This document shows, piece after piece, positions 51,496-58,887 of a DNA stretch of 64,000 nucleotides; within the stretch, counting starts at the first letter, position 1, and each line of letters begins with the position of its first letter. Under the pieces are notes generated by a model. It saw only the letters and a list, made by a program, of their open reading frames with translations. It did no database searches and was not told the origin of the DNA. This DNA comes from Mycolicibacterium tokaiense. GTDB lineage: Bacteria > Actinomycetota > Actinomycetes > Mycobacteriales > Mycobacteriaceae. Position numbers and translations under genes: made by a program. The stretch covers positions 1 to 64,000 of the forward strand of contig NZ_AP022600.1 in the NCBI RefSeq assembly GCF_010725885.1, given 5' to 3'.

Positions 51496-52719
51496 ATGAC
51501 GGTTCTGGAGTCCGGCGTCGCGCGCGCCGACGAACTGACACCCACCCCCGCCGACAAATTCTCGTTCGGCCTGTGGACGGTGGGCTGGACGGGGGCCGAT
51601 CCGTTCGGTGTCGCGACCCGCCCCGCACTGGACCCGGTCGAGGCCGTCGAGCGGCTCGCCGAGTTGGGGGCGTACGGGCTGACCTTCCACGACGACGACG
51701 TGATCCCGTTCGGCAGCACAGAGTCCGAGCGCAGCCGGATCCTGGCCCGGCTCACCGGGGCCCTGGAGGCCAATGGACTCGCGGTGCCGATGGTGACCAC
51801 CAACCTGTTCACCCAGCCGGTGTTCAAGGACGGTGGCTTCACCAACAACGATCGGTCAGTGCGGCGCTACGCGCTGCGCAAGGTGCTGCGCAACATCGAC
51901 CTGGCCGCCGAACTGGGCGCCCAGACCTTCGTCCTGTGGGGCGGCCGCGAGGGCAGCGAGTACGACAGCGCCAAAGACGTCCAGGCGGCGCTCGCCCGAT
52001 ACCGCGAGGCCATGGATCTGTTGTGCGAGTACGTGAACGACCAGAACATCGGCCTGCGTTTTGCCATCGAGCCCAAGCCCAACGAGCCGCGCGGCGACAT
52101 CCTGTTGCCCACCGTCGGACATGCGCTGGCCTTCATCGACACCCTGGCCCATCCCGAGATGGTGGGCGTGAACCCGGAAACCGGGCACGAGCAGATGTCC
52201 GGGCTGAACTTCATGCACGGCATCGCGCAGACCCTCTACAGCGGCAAGCTCTTCCACATCGACCTCAATGGCCAACGGGGCATCAAGTTCGACCAGGACC
52301 TGGTGTTCGGCCACGGCGACCTGGGCAATGCATTCGCCCTGGTGGACCTGCTGGAGCACGGCGGCCCCGACGGGGGTCAGGCCTACGACGGGCCGCGACA
52401 CTTCGACTACAAGCCCAGCCGCACCGAGGACATCACCGGGGTGTGGGCCTCGGCGGCAGCGAACATGCGGATGTATCTGCTGCTGCGGCAACGCGCGCGG
52501 GCCTTCCGATCGGACCCGGCCGTGATCGAGGCCCTGGCCGCCGCACGGGTGCCCGAACTGCGCGAGCCCACCCTGAATGCGGGCGAGTCGTACACCGACC
52601 TGCTGGCCGACGACTCGGCCTATGGGCAGTTCGATCCGGAGCCGTACTTCGGCGGCAAGGGCGGCAACTTCGTGGCGCTCAACCAGCTGGCGATCGAGCA
52701 CCTGATGGGCGCCCGGTAG
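51496..52719 (+). CDS. xylA: Xylose isomerase
   Basis: This converts D-xylose to D-xylulose with two divalent metals. The 407-residue protein is of the actinobacterial class I type. The active-site parts are [11 protein letters not shown] near residues 65-75 (catalytic His and Asp), [10 protein letters not shown] near 145-154, [11 protein letters not shown] near 189-199, [13 protein letters not shown] near 226-238, [10 protein letters not shown] near 254-263, and the metal Asp/His cluster [15 protein letters not shown] 51496 follows GGGAGCACATC; an earlier open frame would include the operator. No xylulokinase gene is in the window. Confidence 0.96.
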   Translation: MTVLESGVARADELTPTPADKFSFGLWTVGWTGADPFGVATRPALDPVEAVERLAELGAYGLTFHDDDVIPFGSTESERSRILARLTGALEANGLAVPMVTTNLFTQPVFKDGGFTNNDRSVRRYALRKVLRNIDLAAELGAQTFVLWGGREGSEYDSAKDVQAALARYREAMDLLCEYVNDQNIGLRFAIEPKPNEPRGDILLPTVGHALAFIDTLAHPEMVGVNPETGHEQMSGLNFMHGIAQTLYSGKLFHIDLNGQRGIKFDQDLVFGHGDLGNAFALVDLLEHGGPDGGQAYDGPRHFDYKPSRTEDITGVWASAAANMRMYLLLRQRARAFRSDPAVIEALAAARVPELREPTLNAGESYTDLLADDSAYGQFDPEPYFGGKGGNFVALNQLAIEHLMGAR

Positions 52720-52760
52720 TCCGAGGCTTGTCCGAACATCCGCACAACTGAATCCTGGAC

Positions 52761-52774
52761 GTGACACACGTCAC
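52761..52774. promoter_or_regulatory. CRP-like site GTGA-N6-TCAC upstream of the xylose transporter
   Basis: GTGACACACGTCAC is a perfect palindrome fitting the CRP-family core and lies 6 nt before the ROK operator-like repeat and 80 nt before the binding-protein start. This pairing of global and specific control is typical of sugar operons. Confidence 0.5.
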
Positions 52775-52780
52775 GTTATA

Positions 52781-52797
52781 TGTTGCCTGAAAGAACA
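52781..52797. promoter_or_regulatory. ROK operator-like palindrome, copy 2 (xylose transporter)
   Basis: TGTTGCCTGAAAGAACA matches TGTTC-N7-GAACA with one change and continues with AAAC, as copy 1 continues with AAATC. It lies 57 nt before the binding-protein GTG. Confidence 0.6.
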
Positions 52798-52853
52798 AAC
52801 GTCGGGGGTTCTGTGCCTCCGTGCCCGCAACCACCTATTCGGAGGCGATTTTC

Positions 52854-53951
52854 GTGAATCGAACCAGTGCCCTGCTCGTCGCGACTGTTCTCGGAGCCGG
52901 CTTGACGCTCAGCGCGTGCAGCAGCAGCAGCGACTCGGGGTCCGGCGACGGATCCAGCGGCAGTGCCGAAGCCAGCGGGGCCGGCAAGATCGGCGTCATC
53001 CTGCCCGACACCAAATCCTCCGTCCGATGGGAGAGCAAGGACCGCCCGGCGCTGGAGGCGGCGTTCAAGGAAGCCGGCGTCGAATACACCATCCAGAACG
53101 CCGAGGGCTCCGCGGACACCATGACCACCATCGCCGACGGCATGATCGCCGACGGGGTGACGGTGCTGGCCATCGTGAACCTGGACTCCGACAGCGGCGC
53201 AGCCATTCAGCAGAAGGCGGCCTCCCAAGGCGTCAAGACCATCGACTACGACCGCCTCACGCTCGGCGGGTCGGCCGATGTGTACATCTCGTTCGACAAC
53301 ACCGTCGTCGGTGAGCTGCAGGGTCAGGGGCTGGTGGACTGCCTCGGCGGCCGGCCCGCGGCGAACGTGGTGTTCCTCAACGGATCTCCGACCGACAACA
53401 ACGCCACCCTGTTCTCCAGCGGGGCACACTCCGTCATCGACGGCACCCCGGGAATCACCATCGTCGGCGAGCAGGCCGTGCCCGATTGGGACAACGACGA
53501 AGCCGTCACCATCTTCGAGCAGATGTACACCGCCGCCGACGGACGCATCGACGGTGTGTATGCCGCCAACGACGGCCTCGCCGGCTCGGTCATCTCGATC
53601 CTGGAGAAGAACCAGCGCGCCGGACAGGTGCCCGTCACGGGTCAGGACGCCACCGTCGAAGGCCTGCAGAACATCCTGGCCGGCACCCAGTGCATGTCGG
53701 TGTACAAGTCGGCCACCGAAGAGGCCGGGGCGCTGGCCGAGGCAGCCATCGCGTTGGCCAATGGCCAAGAGCCCGAGACCAACAACACCTCGCGTGATGA
53801 CCAGGGCGGCCGCGACGTGCCGTCGGTGCTGCTGACGCCGAAATCGATCACCAAGGAGAACATGAACGTGGTGTTCGATGACGGCGGCCAGTCCAAGGAA
53901 GAAGTGTGCGCCGGGCAGTTCGCCGCCATGTGCACCGAGGCGGGAGTCTGA
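52854..53951 (+). CDS. xylF: Sugar ABC transporter substrate-binding lipoprotein, xylose type
   Basis: This is a periplasmic-binding-protein-type receptor of 365 residues for a pentose, probably xylose. The signal peptide ends in lipobox LTLSAC (Cys near 22), followed by a Ser/Gly-rich linker. The mature domain (IGVILPDTKSSVRWESKDRP near 45-64, then ADVYISFDNTVVGELQG) resembles XylF and ChvE. I use GTG 52854 because GGAGG lies 8 nt before it; an in-frame start at 52821 would disrupt the signal peptide. Downstream the ATPase gene begins after 6 nt. Confidence 0.92.
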   Translation: MNRTSALLVATVLGAGLTLSACSSSSDSGSGDGSSGSAEASGAGKIGVILPDTKSSVRWESKDRPALEAAFKEAGVEYTIQNAEGSADTMTTIADGMIADGVTVLAIVNLDSDSGAAIQQKAASQGVKTIDYDRLTLGGSADVYISFDNTVVGELQGQGLVDCLGGRPAANVVFLNGSPTDNNATLFSSGAHSVIDGTPGITIVGEQAVPDWDNDEAVTIFEQMYTAADGRIDGVYAANDGLAGSVISILEKNQRAGQVPVTGQDATVEGLQNILAGTQCMSVYKSATEEAGALAEAAIALANGQEPETNNTSRDDQGGRDVPSVLLTPKSITKENMNVVFDDGGQSKEEVCAGQFAAMCTEAGV

Positions 53952-53957
53952 CACCCC

Positions 53958-54743
53958 ATGAGTGAGGCGGTCGAGCCCATACTCGAATTGCGCAGCGTCA
54001 ACAAGAGTTTCGGTGTGGTGCACGTGCTGCACGATGTCGACTTCCGGGTGTACCCCGGGAAGGTCACCGCGCTGGTCGGTGACAACGGCGCAGGCAAGTC
54101 GACGTTGGTCAAGGCCATCGCGGGCATCCACCCCATCGACAGCGGCGAGTACCTCTTCGAGGGCAAACCGGTGACGGTGCACGGTCCCAACGACGTTGCC
54201 GCACTCGGCGTCGAGGTCGTGTACCAGGACCTGGCGCTGTGCGACAACCTCGACATCGTCGAGAACATGTTCTTGGGCCGGGAGATCAAACGGCGGGGCA
54301 TCCTCGACGAGGCGCAGATGGAGACCATGGCCCGCGAGGCCCTGGCGTCGCTGTCGGTGCGGACGGTGAAATCGGTGCGCCAGACCGTCTCCAGCCTGTC
54401 CGGCGGGCAGCGACAGACGGTGGCCATCGCCAAGTCGGTGCTGTGGAATTCCAAAGCGGTGCTGCTGGACGAACCGACAGCCGCCCTGGGTGTGGCGCAG
54501 ACCCGGCAGGTGATCGACCTGGTGCGCCGGCTGGCCGAGCAGGGCCTTGGCGTGGTGCTGATCTCGCACAACATGGCCGACGTCTTCGAGGTCGCCGACC
54601 GGATCTGTGCGTTGTACCTCGGCCGGGTGGCCGCCGACGTCAAAGCTTCCGAGGTCAGCCACAGCCAGATCGTCGAGCTCATCACCGCGGGACGGTCCGG
54701 CAGCCTGGGCCTGGCCCCCGCCGAGGCCGCCGAGTCAATGTGA
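53958..54743 (+). CDS. xylG: Sugar ABC transporter ATP-binding protein (single-domain XylG type)
   Basis: This is the ATPase of the xylose-type importer. It is 261 residues with one ABC domain, while enteric XylG/RbsA proteins have two in tandem; the half-size form is common in actinobacteria. Walker A is GDNGAGKST near residues 39-47, signature LSGGQRQT near 147-154, and Walker B VLLDEPTAALG near 168-178. The C-terminus ends in ADVKASEVSHSQIVELITAG. It is followed by the permease gene after 37 nt. Confidence 0.92.
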   Translation: MSEAVEPILELRSVNKSFGVVHVLHDVDFRVYPGKVTALVGDNGAGKSTLVKAIAGIHPIDSGEYLFEGKPVTVHGPNDVAALGVEVVYQDLALCDNLDIVENMFLGREIKRRGILDEAQMETMAREALASLSVRTVKSVRQTVSSLSGGQRQTVAIAKSVLWNSKAVLLDEPTAALGVAQTRQVIDLVRRLAEQGLGVVLISHNMADVFEVADRICALYLGRVAADVKASEVSHSQIVELITAGRSGSLGLAPAEAAESM

Positions 54744-54780
54744 GAGCGCCCGTGCAGACATCGACAGTGAAGGATCAGAC

Positions 54781-56052
54781 ATGACCAGCGTCCGCCCGGA
54801 TGTCACGTTGGCAGACGCCGACTTCGCCGGCGACAACCGCGCCGACCAGACGTTGGGCGCCGCAGCGCGCAGCTACCTGCAGCGCGTCCGCGGCGGTGAC
54901 ATGGGCTCCCTGCCCGCCGTCCTCGGTCTGATCGTCCTGTTCGTGATCTTCGGACTGGCCAATGACCGGTTCCTCTCCGCGCTCAACCTGGCCAACCTGA
55001 TCACCCAGGCCGGCTCGATCTGTGTGCTGGCAATGGGTCTGGTGTTCGTGCTGCTGCTCGGCGACATCGACCTGTCGGCCGGGGTGGCCGGCGGTGTCTC
55101 GGCCTGTGCCATGGCGCTGACCATCGTCAACCTCAACTGGCCCTGGTGGCTGGCGGTGGCGCTGGCGATCGCGTGCGGGGCGTTGATCGGGCTGGCGATC
55201 GGTCTGCTGCGCGCCCGACTCGGCATCCCGTCCTTCGTCGTGACGCTGGCGTTCTTCCTGGGCCTGCAGGGCGTGACGCTCAAGCTCATCGGCGAGGGCG
55301 GCTCGGCACGGGTGGACGACCCGGTGATCCGCGGAATGACCATCACCAACCTGCCGGTGAGCGCCGGCTGGGCACTGGCCCTGGTGGTGGTTCTCGGCTT
55401 CGCCGCACTGGAGCTGATCCAGTACCGCCGCAAGAGCGCGCTGCGGTTGGCACATCCCCCGATCGGTGTGGTGGGCGTACGCATCGCGGCCGTCGCGCTG
55501 GTGGTTTTCGGGGTCACCTACATCCTCAGCGTCAACCGCGCCGTGAACGCCAACGTCCAGATCAGCGGTATCCCCTACGTTCTGCCGCTGATCCTGGTCC
55601 TGCTCATCGTGTTGACGCTGGTACTGAACCGCACCGCGTACGGCCGCCACATCTACGCCGTCGGCGGCAACGCCGAGGCCGCGCGGCGCGCAGGTATCTC
55701 GGTGACGCGGATCCGGGTGTCGGTGTTCGTGATGTGCTCGTCGCTGGCGGCACTCTCCGGCATCATGGCGGCGTCCTACGCGGGCAAGGTGTCGGCGTCC
55801 TCCGGTGCCGGCAACACCCTGCTGTACGCGGTGGGTGCGGCCGTGATCGGCGGCACCAGCCTCTTCGGCGGCCGGGGCCGGGCGCTGGACGCGGTGATCG
55901 GCGGCGTGGTGGTGGCCACCATCGCCAACGGCCTGGGCCTGCTCAACCAGTCGTCGTACATCAACTTCCTGGTCACCGGCGGGGTGCTGCTGCTGGCCGC
56001 GAGCGTGGACGCGATCTCTCGGCGACGCCGGTCGGCCACCGGGCTGAGCTGA
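54781..56052 (+). CDS. xylH: Sugar ABC transporter permease, xylose type
   Basis: This is a membrane subunit of 423 residues with about 10-12 hydrophobic segments. Family motifs are GDIDLSAGVAGGVSA near residues 97-111 and NRTAYGRHIYAVGGNAEAARRAGI near 282-305 (the ATPase-contact loop), both standard in XylH/RbsC. ATG 54781 is the first start after the ATPase stop. It ends exactly where the convergent cupin gene ends (adjacent bases). Confidence 0.92.
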   Translation: MTSVRPDVTLADADFAGDNRADQTLGAAARSYLQRVRGGDMGSLPAVLGLIVLFVIFGLANDRFLSALNLANLITQAGSICVLAMGLVFVLLLGDIDLSAGVAGGVSACAMALTIVNLNWPWWLAVALAIACGALIGLAIGLLRARLGIPSFVVTLAFFLGLQGVTLKLIGEGGSARVDDPVIRGMTITNLPVSAGWALALVVVLGFAALELIQYRRKSALRLAHPPIGVVGVRIAAVALVVFGVTYILSVNRAVNANVQISGIPYVLPLILVLLIVLTLVLNRTAYGRHIYAVGGNAEAARRAGISVTRIRVSVFVMCSSLAALSGIMAASYAGKVSASSGAGNTLLYAVGAAVIGGTSLFGGRGRALDAVIGGVVVATIANGLGLLNQSSYINFLVTGGVLLLAASVDAISRRRRSATGLS

Positions 56053-56400
56053 TCAGAAGATCGAGTACACCTTGCGGACGGTCTCGTGGATCTCCCAGGT
56101 GCCACTCCACCCTCTGGGGAACACCGCGACGTCGCCGGTGCGCACGGTGCTCGGCGGTCCACCGTCGGGCGTGACGGTCATGGAGCCGGCCACCAGGAAG
56201 ATTACCTCGTTGGTCTCCAGCGCCCATCGCGACGGCCCGGGTTCGCATTCCCAGATCCCGGCCGAGGAGTCGCCGTCGACCCACACCTCGACACCGGAGG
56301 TCGCCATCGGGTGACCGGTGGCTTCGGCCAGTGGGCCCCAGTCCTCCAGATCCGCTCCGGCTGCACCTGCCAGGATGGGTGTCAGATCGGCGTGCGTCAC
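56053..56400 (-). CDS. Cupin protein, DUF861/EutQ-like
   Basis: This is a small beta-barrel protein of 115 residues. The core includes GIWECEPGPSRWALETNEVIFLVAG near residues 51-75 and GDVAVFPRGWSGTWEIHE near 90-107, the pattern of the DUF861 cupins often found beside aminotransferases and D-amino-acid-type oxidases in amine catabolism. Classic metal-binding His residues are mostly absent, so it may be a ligand sensor or isomerase; the function is unclear. GTG 56400 overlaps the oxidase stop (GTGA), which indicates tight coupling. Confidence 0.85.
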   Translation of the reverse strand: MTHADLTPILAGAAGADLEDWGPLAEATGHPMATSGVEVWVDGDSSAGIWECEPGPSRWALETNEVIFLVAGSMTVTPDGGPPSTVRTGDVAVFPRGWSGTWEIHETVRKVYSIF

Positions 56401-57605
56401 GACGGGTTCCTCTCTCGAACAACAGTTTCCGGGAACGGCAGCGAGATGGGTTCGGGCTCGAGCCGACTGCGCCCGTCGGCGTCGAAGCGGTCCAGGCCGA
56501 GATCGGTCAGGTCCAGCCAGCTGCACCCACCGGTGGTGGTCAGGTCCGCGGCCGCCTCGGCCACCGCGGGGCCCCACATCATGCCGTGCCCGGCCGCGCT
56601 GGCCACCACGGTGCCCGCCACAGGTCCGTCGTCGCTGAGCAGCGGCCCCAGGATCGGTAGGTGGTCAGGGGTGAAATCGATGGTGGCCGCCCAGGTACGC
56701 CGCAGGCCGAGGCCGCGCACCGCCGGGTACAGTTCCTCCATCCGGCTGCGGGCCTTCTCGTAATAGGTCCAGTCGAACTCGGTCGCCGGGCCCGGCGCTT
56801 CGTCCGGGTTGCTCATCCCCCACAGCAGACCACCGAATTCCCCTGGTCTCCAATAGATTCCGGATACCACATCGAACACCATCGGCAGCTCGTGCACGTT
56901 GCCGGCCGGTAGCGGCGCGGTGACCACCACCTGATGCCGAGTGCCTCCCGCGTAGACCCGACCCCCGGCCGCTGCCCCCACCTCGGCCAGCTGCGGCCCG
57001 CCGGTGAGCACCACGTGTTCGGTGTGGATGGGACCGTCGGAGGTGTCGACGCCGACCACTCGGGCCCCGTCGGTGCGCAGCCCGGTGAAGGCGCAACCTT
57101 CCCGGACATCAACACCGTGGGTGGCCAGCGCAGCGGTGTAGGCGAGCACATTGCGCGGGGCGTCGATGTACCCGTCGCCGGGCGCGTAGGAGGCGCCCAG
57201 GGTTACCCCCGGCGCGAGCCCGGTACCGCGGGCGTCGAGATCGTCGCCCGAGAGCCACTCGACATCGAGCCCGAGTGACCGCTGCACCGCGATCCGGGCG
57301 TGCGCCTGTTCCACCTCGGTGTCGCTGAAGCACGGCATCAGGTATCCCTGGGCGACAAAACCGCAGTCCACGGGAAAGTGGTCACCGCTGGCGCGGTAGA
57401 ACTCCTGACTTCGCATCCCCAGCCGGATGGCGGTCTCGGTGCCGCCCTGGGCGCGCACCATGCCCGCGGCCCGGCTGCTGGCACCGTCACCCAGCCGCGA
57501 AGCCTCCACCAGGGTCACGCTTTTCACTCCGCGCGCGGCCAGCAGCACCGCCGCCCACGCGCCGACGGTTCCACCGCCGACCACCACCACGTCAGCACTG
57601 GTCAT
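56397..57605 (-). CDS. FAD-dependent amine/D-amino-acid oxidase family protein (DAO type)
   Basis: This is a flavoprotein of 402 residues related to glycine oxidase, sarcosine oxidase beta and DadA. The dinucleotide fold is VVVVGGGTVGAWAAVLLAARG near residues 6-26. The substrate-domain and C-terminal motifs include GDGYIDAPRNVLAYTAAL and HLPILGPL, then AGHGMMWGPAVAEAAAD near 345-361. It is likely to oxidise a secondary or N-methyl amine or amino acid, by context. ATG 57605 lies 20 nt from the TetR-type operator; an ATG at 57623 is also in frame. It is co-transcribed with the cupin. Confidence 0.88.
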   Translation of the reverse strand: MTSADVVVVGGGTVGAWAAVLLAARGVKSVTLVEASRLGDGASSRAAGMVRAQGGTETAIRLGMRSQEFYRASGDHFPVDCGFVAQGYLMPCFSDTEVEQAHARIAVQRSLGLDVEWLSGDDLDARGTGLAPGVTLGASYAPGDGYIDAPRNVLAYTAALATHGVDVREGCAFTGLRTDGARVVGVDTSDGPIHTEHVVLTGGPQLAEVGAAAGGRVYAGGTRHQVVVTAPLPAGNVHELPMVFDVVSGIYWRPGEFGGLLWGMSNPDEAPGPATEFDWTYYEKARSRMEELYPAVRGLGLRRTWAATIDFTPDHLPILGPLLSDDGPVAGTVVASAAGHGMMWGPAVAEAAADLTTTGGCSWLDLTDLGLDRFDADGRSRLEPEPISLPFPETVVRERNPS

Positions 57606-57624
57606 ACCACGAGACGGTCGCATA

Positions 57625-57640
57625 GACTGAACGCTCAGTC
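57625..57640. promoter_or_regulatory. TetR-type operator, copy C
   Basis: GACTGAACGCTCAGTC has perfect 6-bp arms around ACGC. It lies in the 55-nt gap between the divergent oxidase and acyl-CoA dehydrogenase genes, close to both starts, and links them to the TetR gene 13 kb away. Confidence 0.7.
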
Positions 57641-57660
57641 AAGAGCAAGGGGCCACGTGC

Positions 57661-58815
57661 ATGTACGGACTGAACGCCGATGACCTGCGCATCCGCAACA
57701 CCGCAGCGACGTTCGCCGAGTCGCTGATGTCCTATGAGGTGGACGCCGAACTGGCTGGGGGCCAGTTGCCCGCCGAGATCGCGGCCGCCCACCACCACCG
57801 TGCTCTCGAACTCGGGCTGTACGCCACCAACATCCCCGCCGCAGCCGGTGGTGTGGGATGCACTGCGCTACAACAGGTCCTGGTGCAGGAACAGGTGGGC
57901 CGGGTGACCAACGGGCTGGCCTGGGTGATGCATACCCCGCCGCAGTGGTGGGTGGACGTCGCCACCGACTTCCAGCGGGAGAGGTGGCTGGCACCCGCGG
58001 TGCGCGGCGAGAAGCACGAGGCGTACGCCATCACCGAGGAGTTCGCCGGCTCCGATGTGTCCGACCTGCGCACCTCGGTGCGCAAGGACGGTGACGAGTA
58101 CGTGGTCAACGGCGTGAAATGGCATGTCACATCCTTCAATCTGGCCGACTATCTGTTCGTCCAGGGAGTGTTGGACAACGGTGACTTCGCCGGCGAACAC
58201 GTCCTGCTGGTGGTGGATCTGCCGTGGCCGGGGGTCGAGGTGGTCCGCACCCCGCACTACAGCCACCACATCGCCGACGAGCATCCCATCGTCTCGTTCA
58301 CCGACGTCCGGGTGCCCGCCTCACACCTGGTGGGCGCCGAGGGTGCCGGCATGACGTTCACCCAGGACTGGTTCCGCTTCGAGCGGCTGATGGTGGCCGC
58401 ACGCTGTGTGGGGGCGGGCCAGCGCCTGGTCGACGAGATGACGGCGTTCGCGAAAAGCCGTGTGGTGGCGGGTAAACCGTTGGGTGAGCACCAACTGGTG
58501 GCCGGCATGCTCGCCGACAGTGCCACCGAACTGTTCGCCGCCCGCACCATGCTCTACGAGGTGGCCCGAGCCATCGACGCCGGCGGCGAGCGCAAGACCC
58601 TGCACGGGCTGGCGTCAATGGCCAAACTGTACTGCTCGGAGATGGCGGGGCGGGTGGCCGACCGCGCGGTACAGGTGTTCGGCGGCCGCGGCTACATGCG
58701 GGAAAACGTGGCCGAGCGAATGTTTCGCGAACTGCGGGTGGAGCGCATCTGGGAGGGCGCCAGCGAGATCCAGCGGCTGATCGTCGCCCGCCAACTGCTC
58801 AAGGGCACCATCTGA
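57661..58815 (+). CDS. Acyl-CoA dehydrogenase
   Basis: This is a 384-residue flavoprotein. The FAD-contact motif is AITEEFAGSDVSDLRTS near residues 121-137, and the C-terminal part reads FGGRGYMRENVAERMFRELRVE followed by IWEGASEIQR near 361-370 with the expected glutamate. It is divergent from the DAO-type oxidase with a shared TetR-type operator. A role after the ADP-forming CoA synthetase of the same regulon is inferred. A hairpin ends the transcript. Confidence 0.92.
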   Translation: MYGLNADDLRIRNTAATFAESLMSYEVDAELAGGQLPAEIAAAHHHRALELGLYATNIPAAAGGVGCTALQQVLVQEQVGRVTNGLAWVMHTPPQWWVDVATDFQRERWLAPAVRGEKHEAYAITEEFAGSDVSDLRTSVRKDGDEYVVNGVKWHVTSFNLADYLFVQGVLDNGDFAGEHVLLVVDLPWPGVEVVRTPHYSHHIADEHPIVSFTDVRVPASHLVGAEGAGMTFTQDWFRFERLMVAARCVGAGQRLVDEMTAFAKSRVVAGKPLGEHQLVAGMLADSATELFAARTMLYEVARAIDAGGERKTLHGLASMAKLYCSEMAGRVADRAVQVFGGRGYMRENVAERMFRELRVERIWEGASEIQRLIVARQLLKGTI

Positions 58816-58820
58816 CATTG

Positions 58821-58880
58821 CCGAGCAGACGCGAAGTCGGGTCAGACCACCCGCCGCAACCCGAGCTCGCGTCTGCTCGG
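58821..58880. terminator. Bidirectional hairpin with the CCGAGCAGACGCG motif
   Basis: The arms CCGAGCAGACGCGAAGTCGGG-type (58821-58841) and its partner ending GTCTGCTCGG (58860-58880) pair with a 2-nt mismatch in the middle; the loop is 18 nt. It lies between convergent genes, and shares the outer 14 nt of its arms with the hairpin at 17495. Confidence 0.65.
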
Positions 58881-58887
58881 CAAAACT

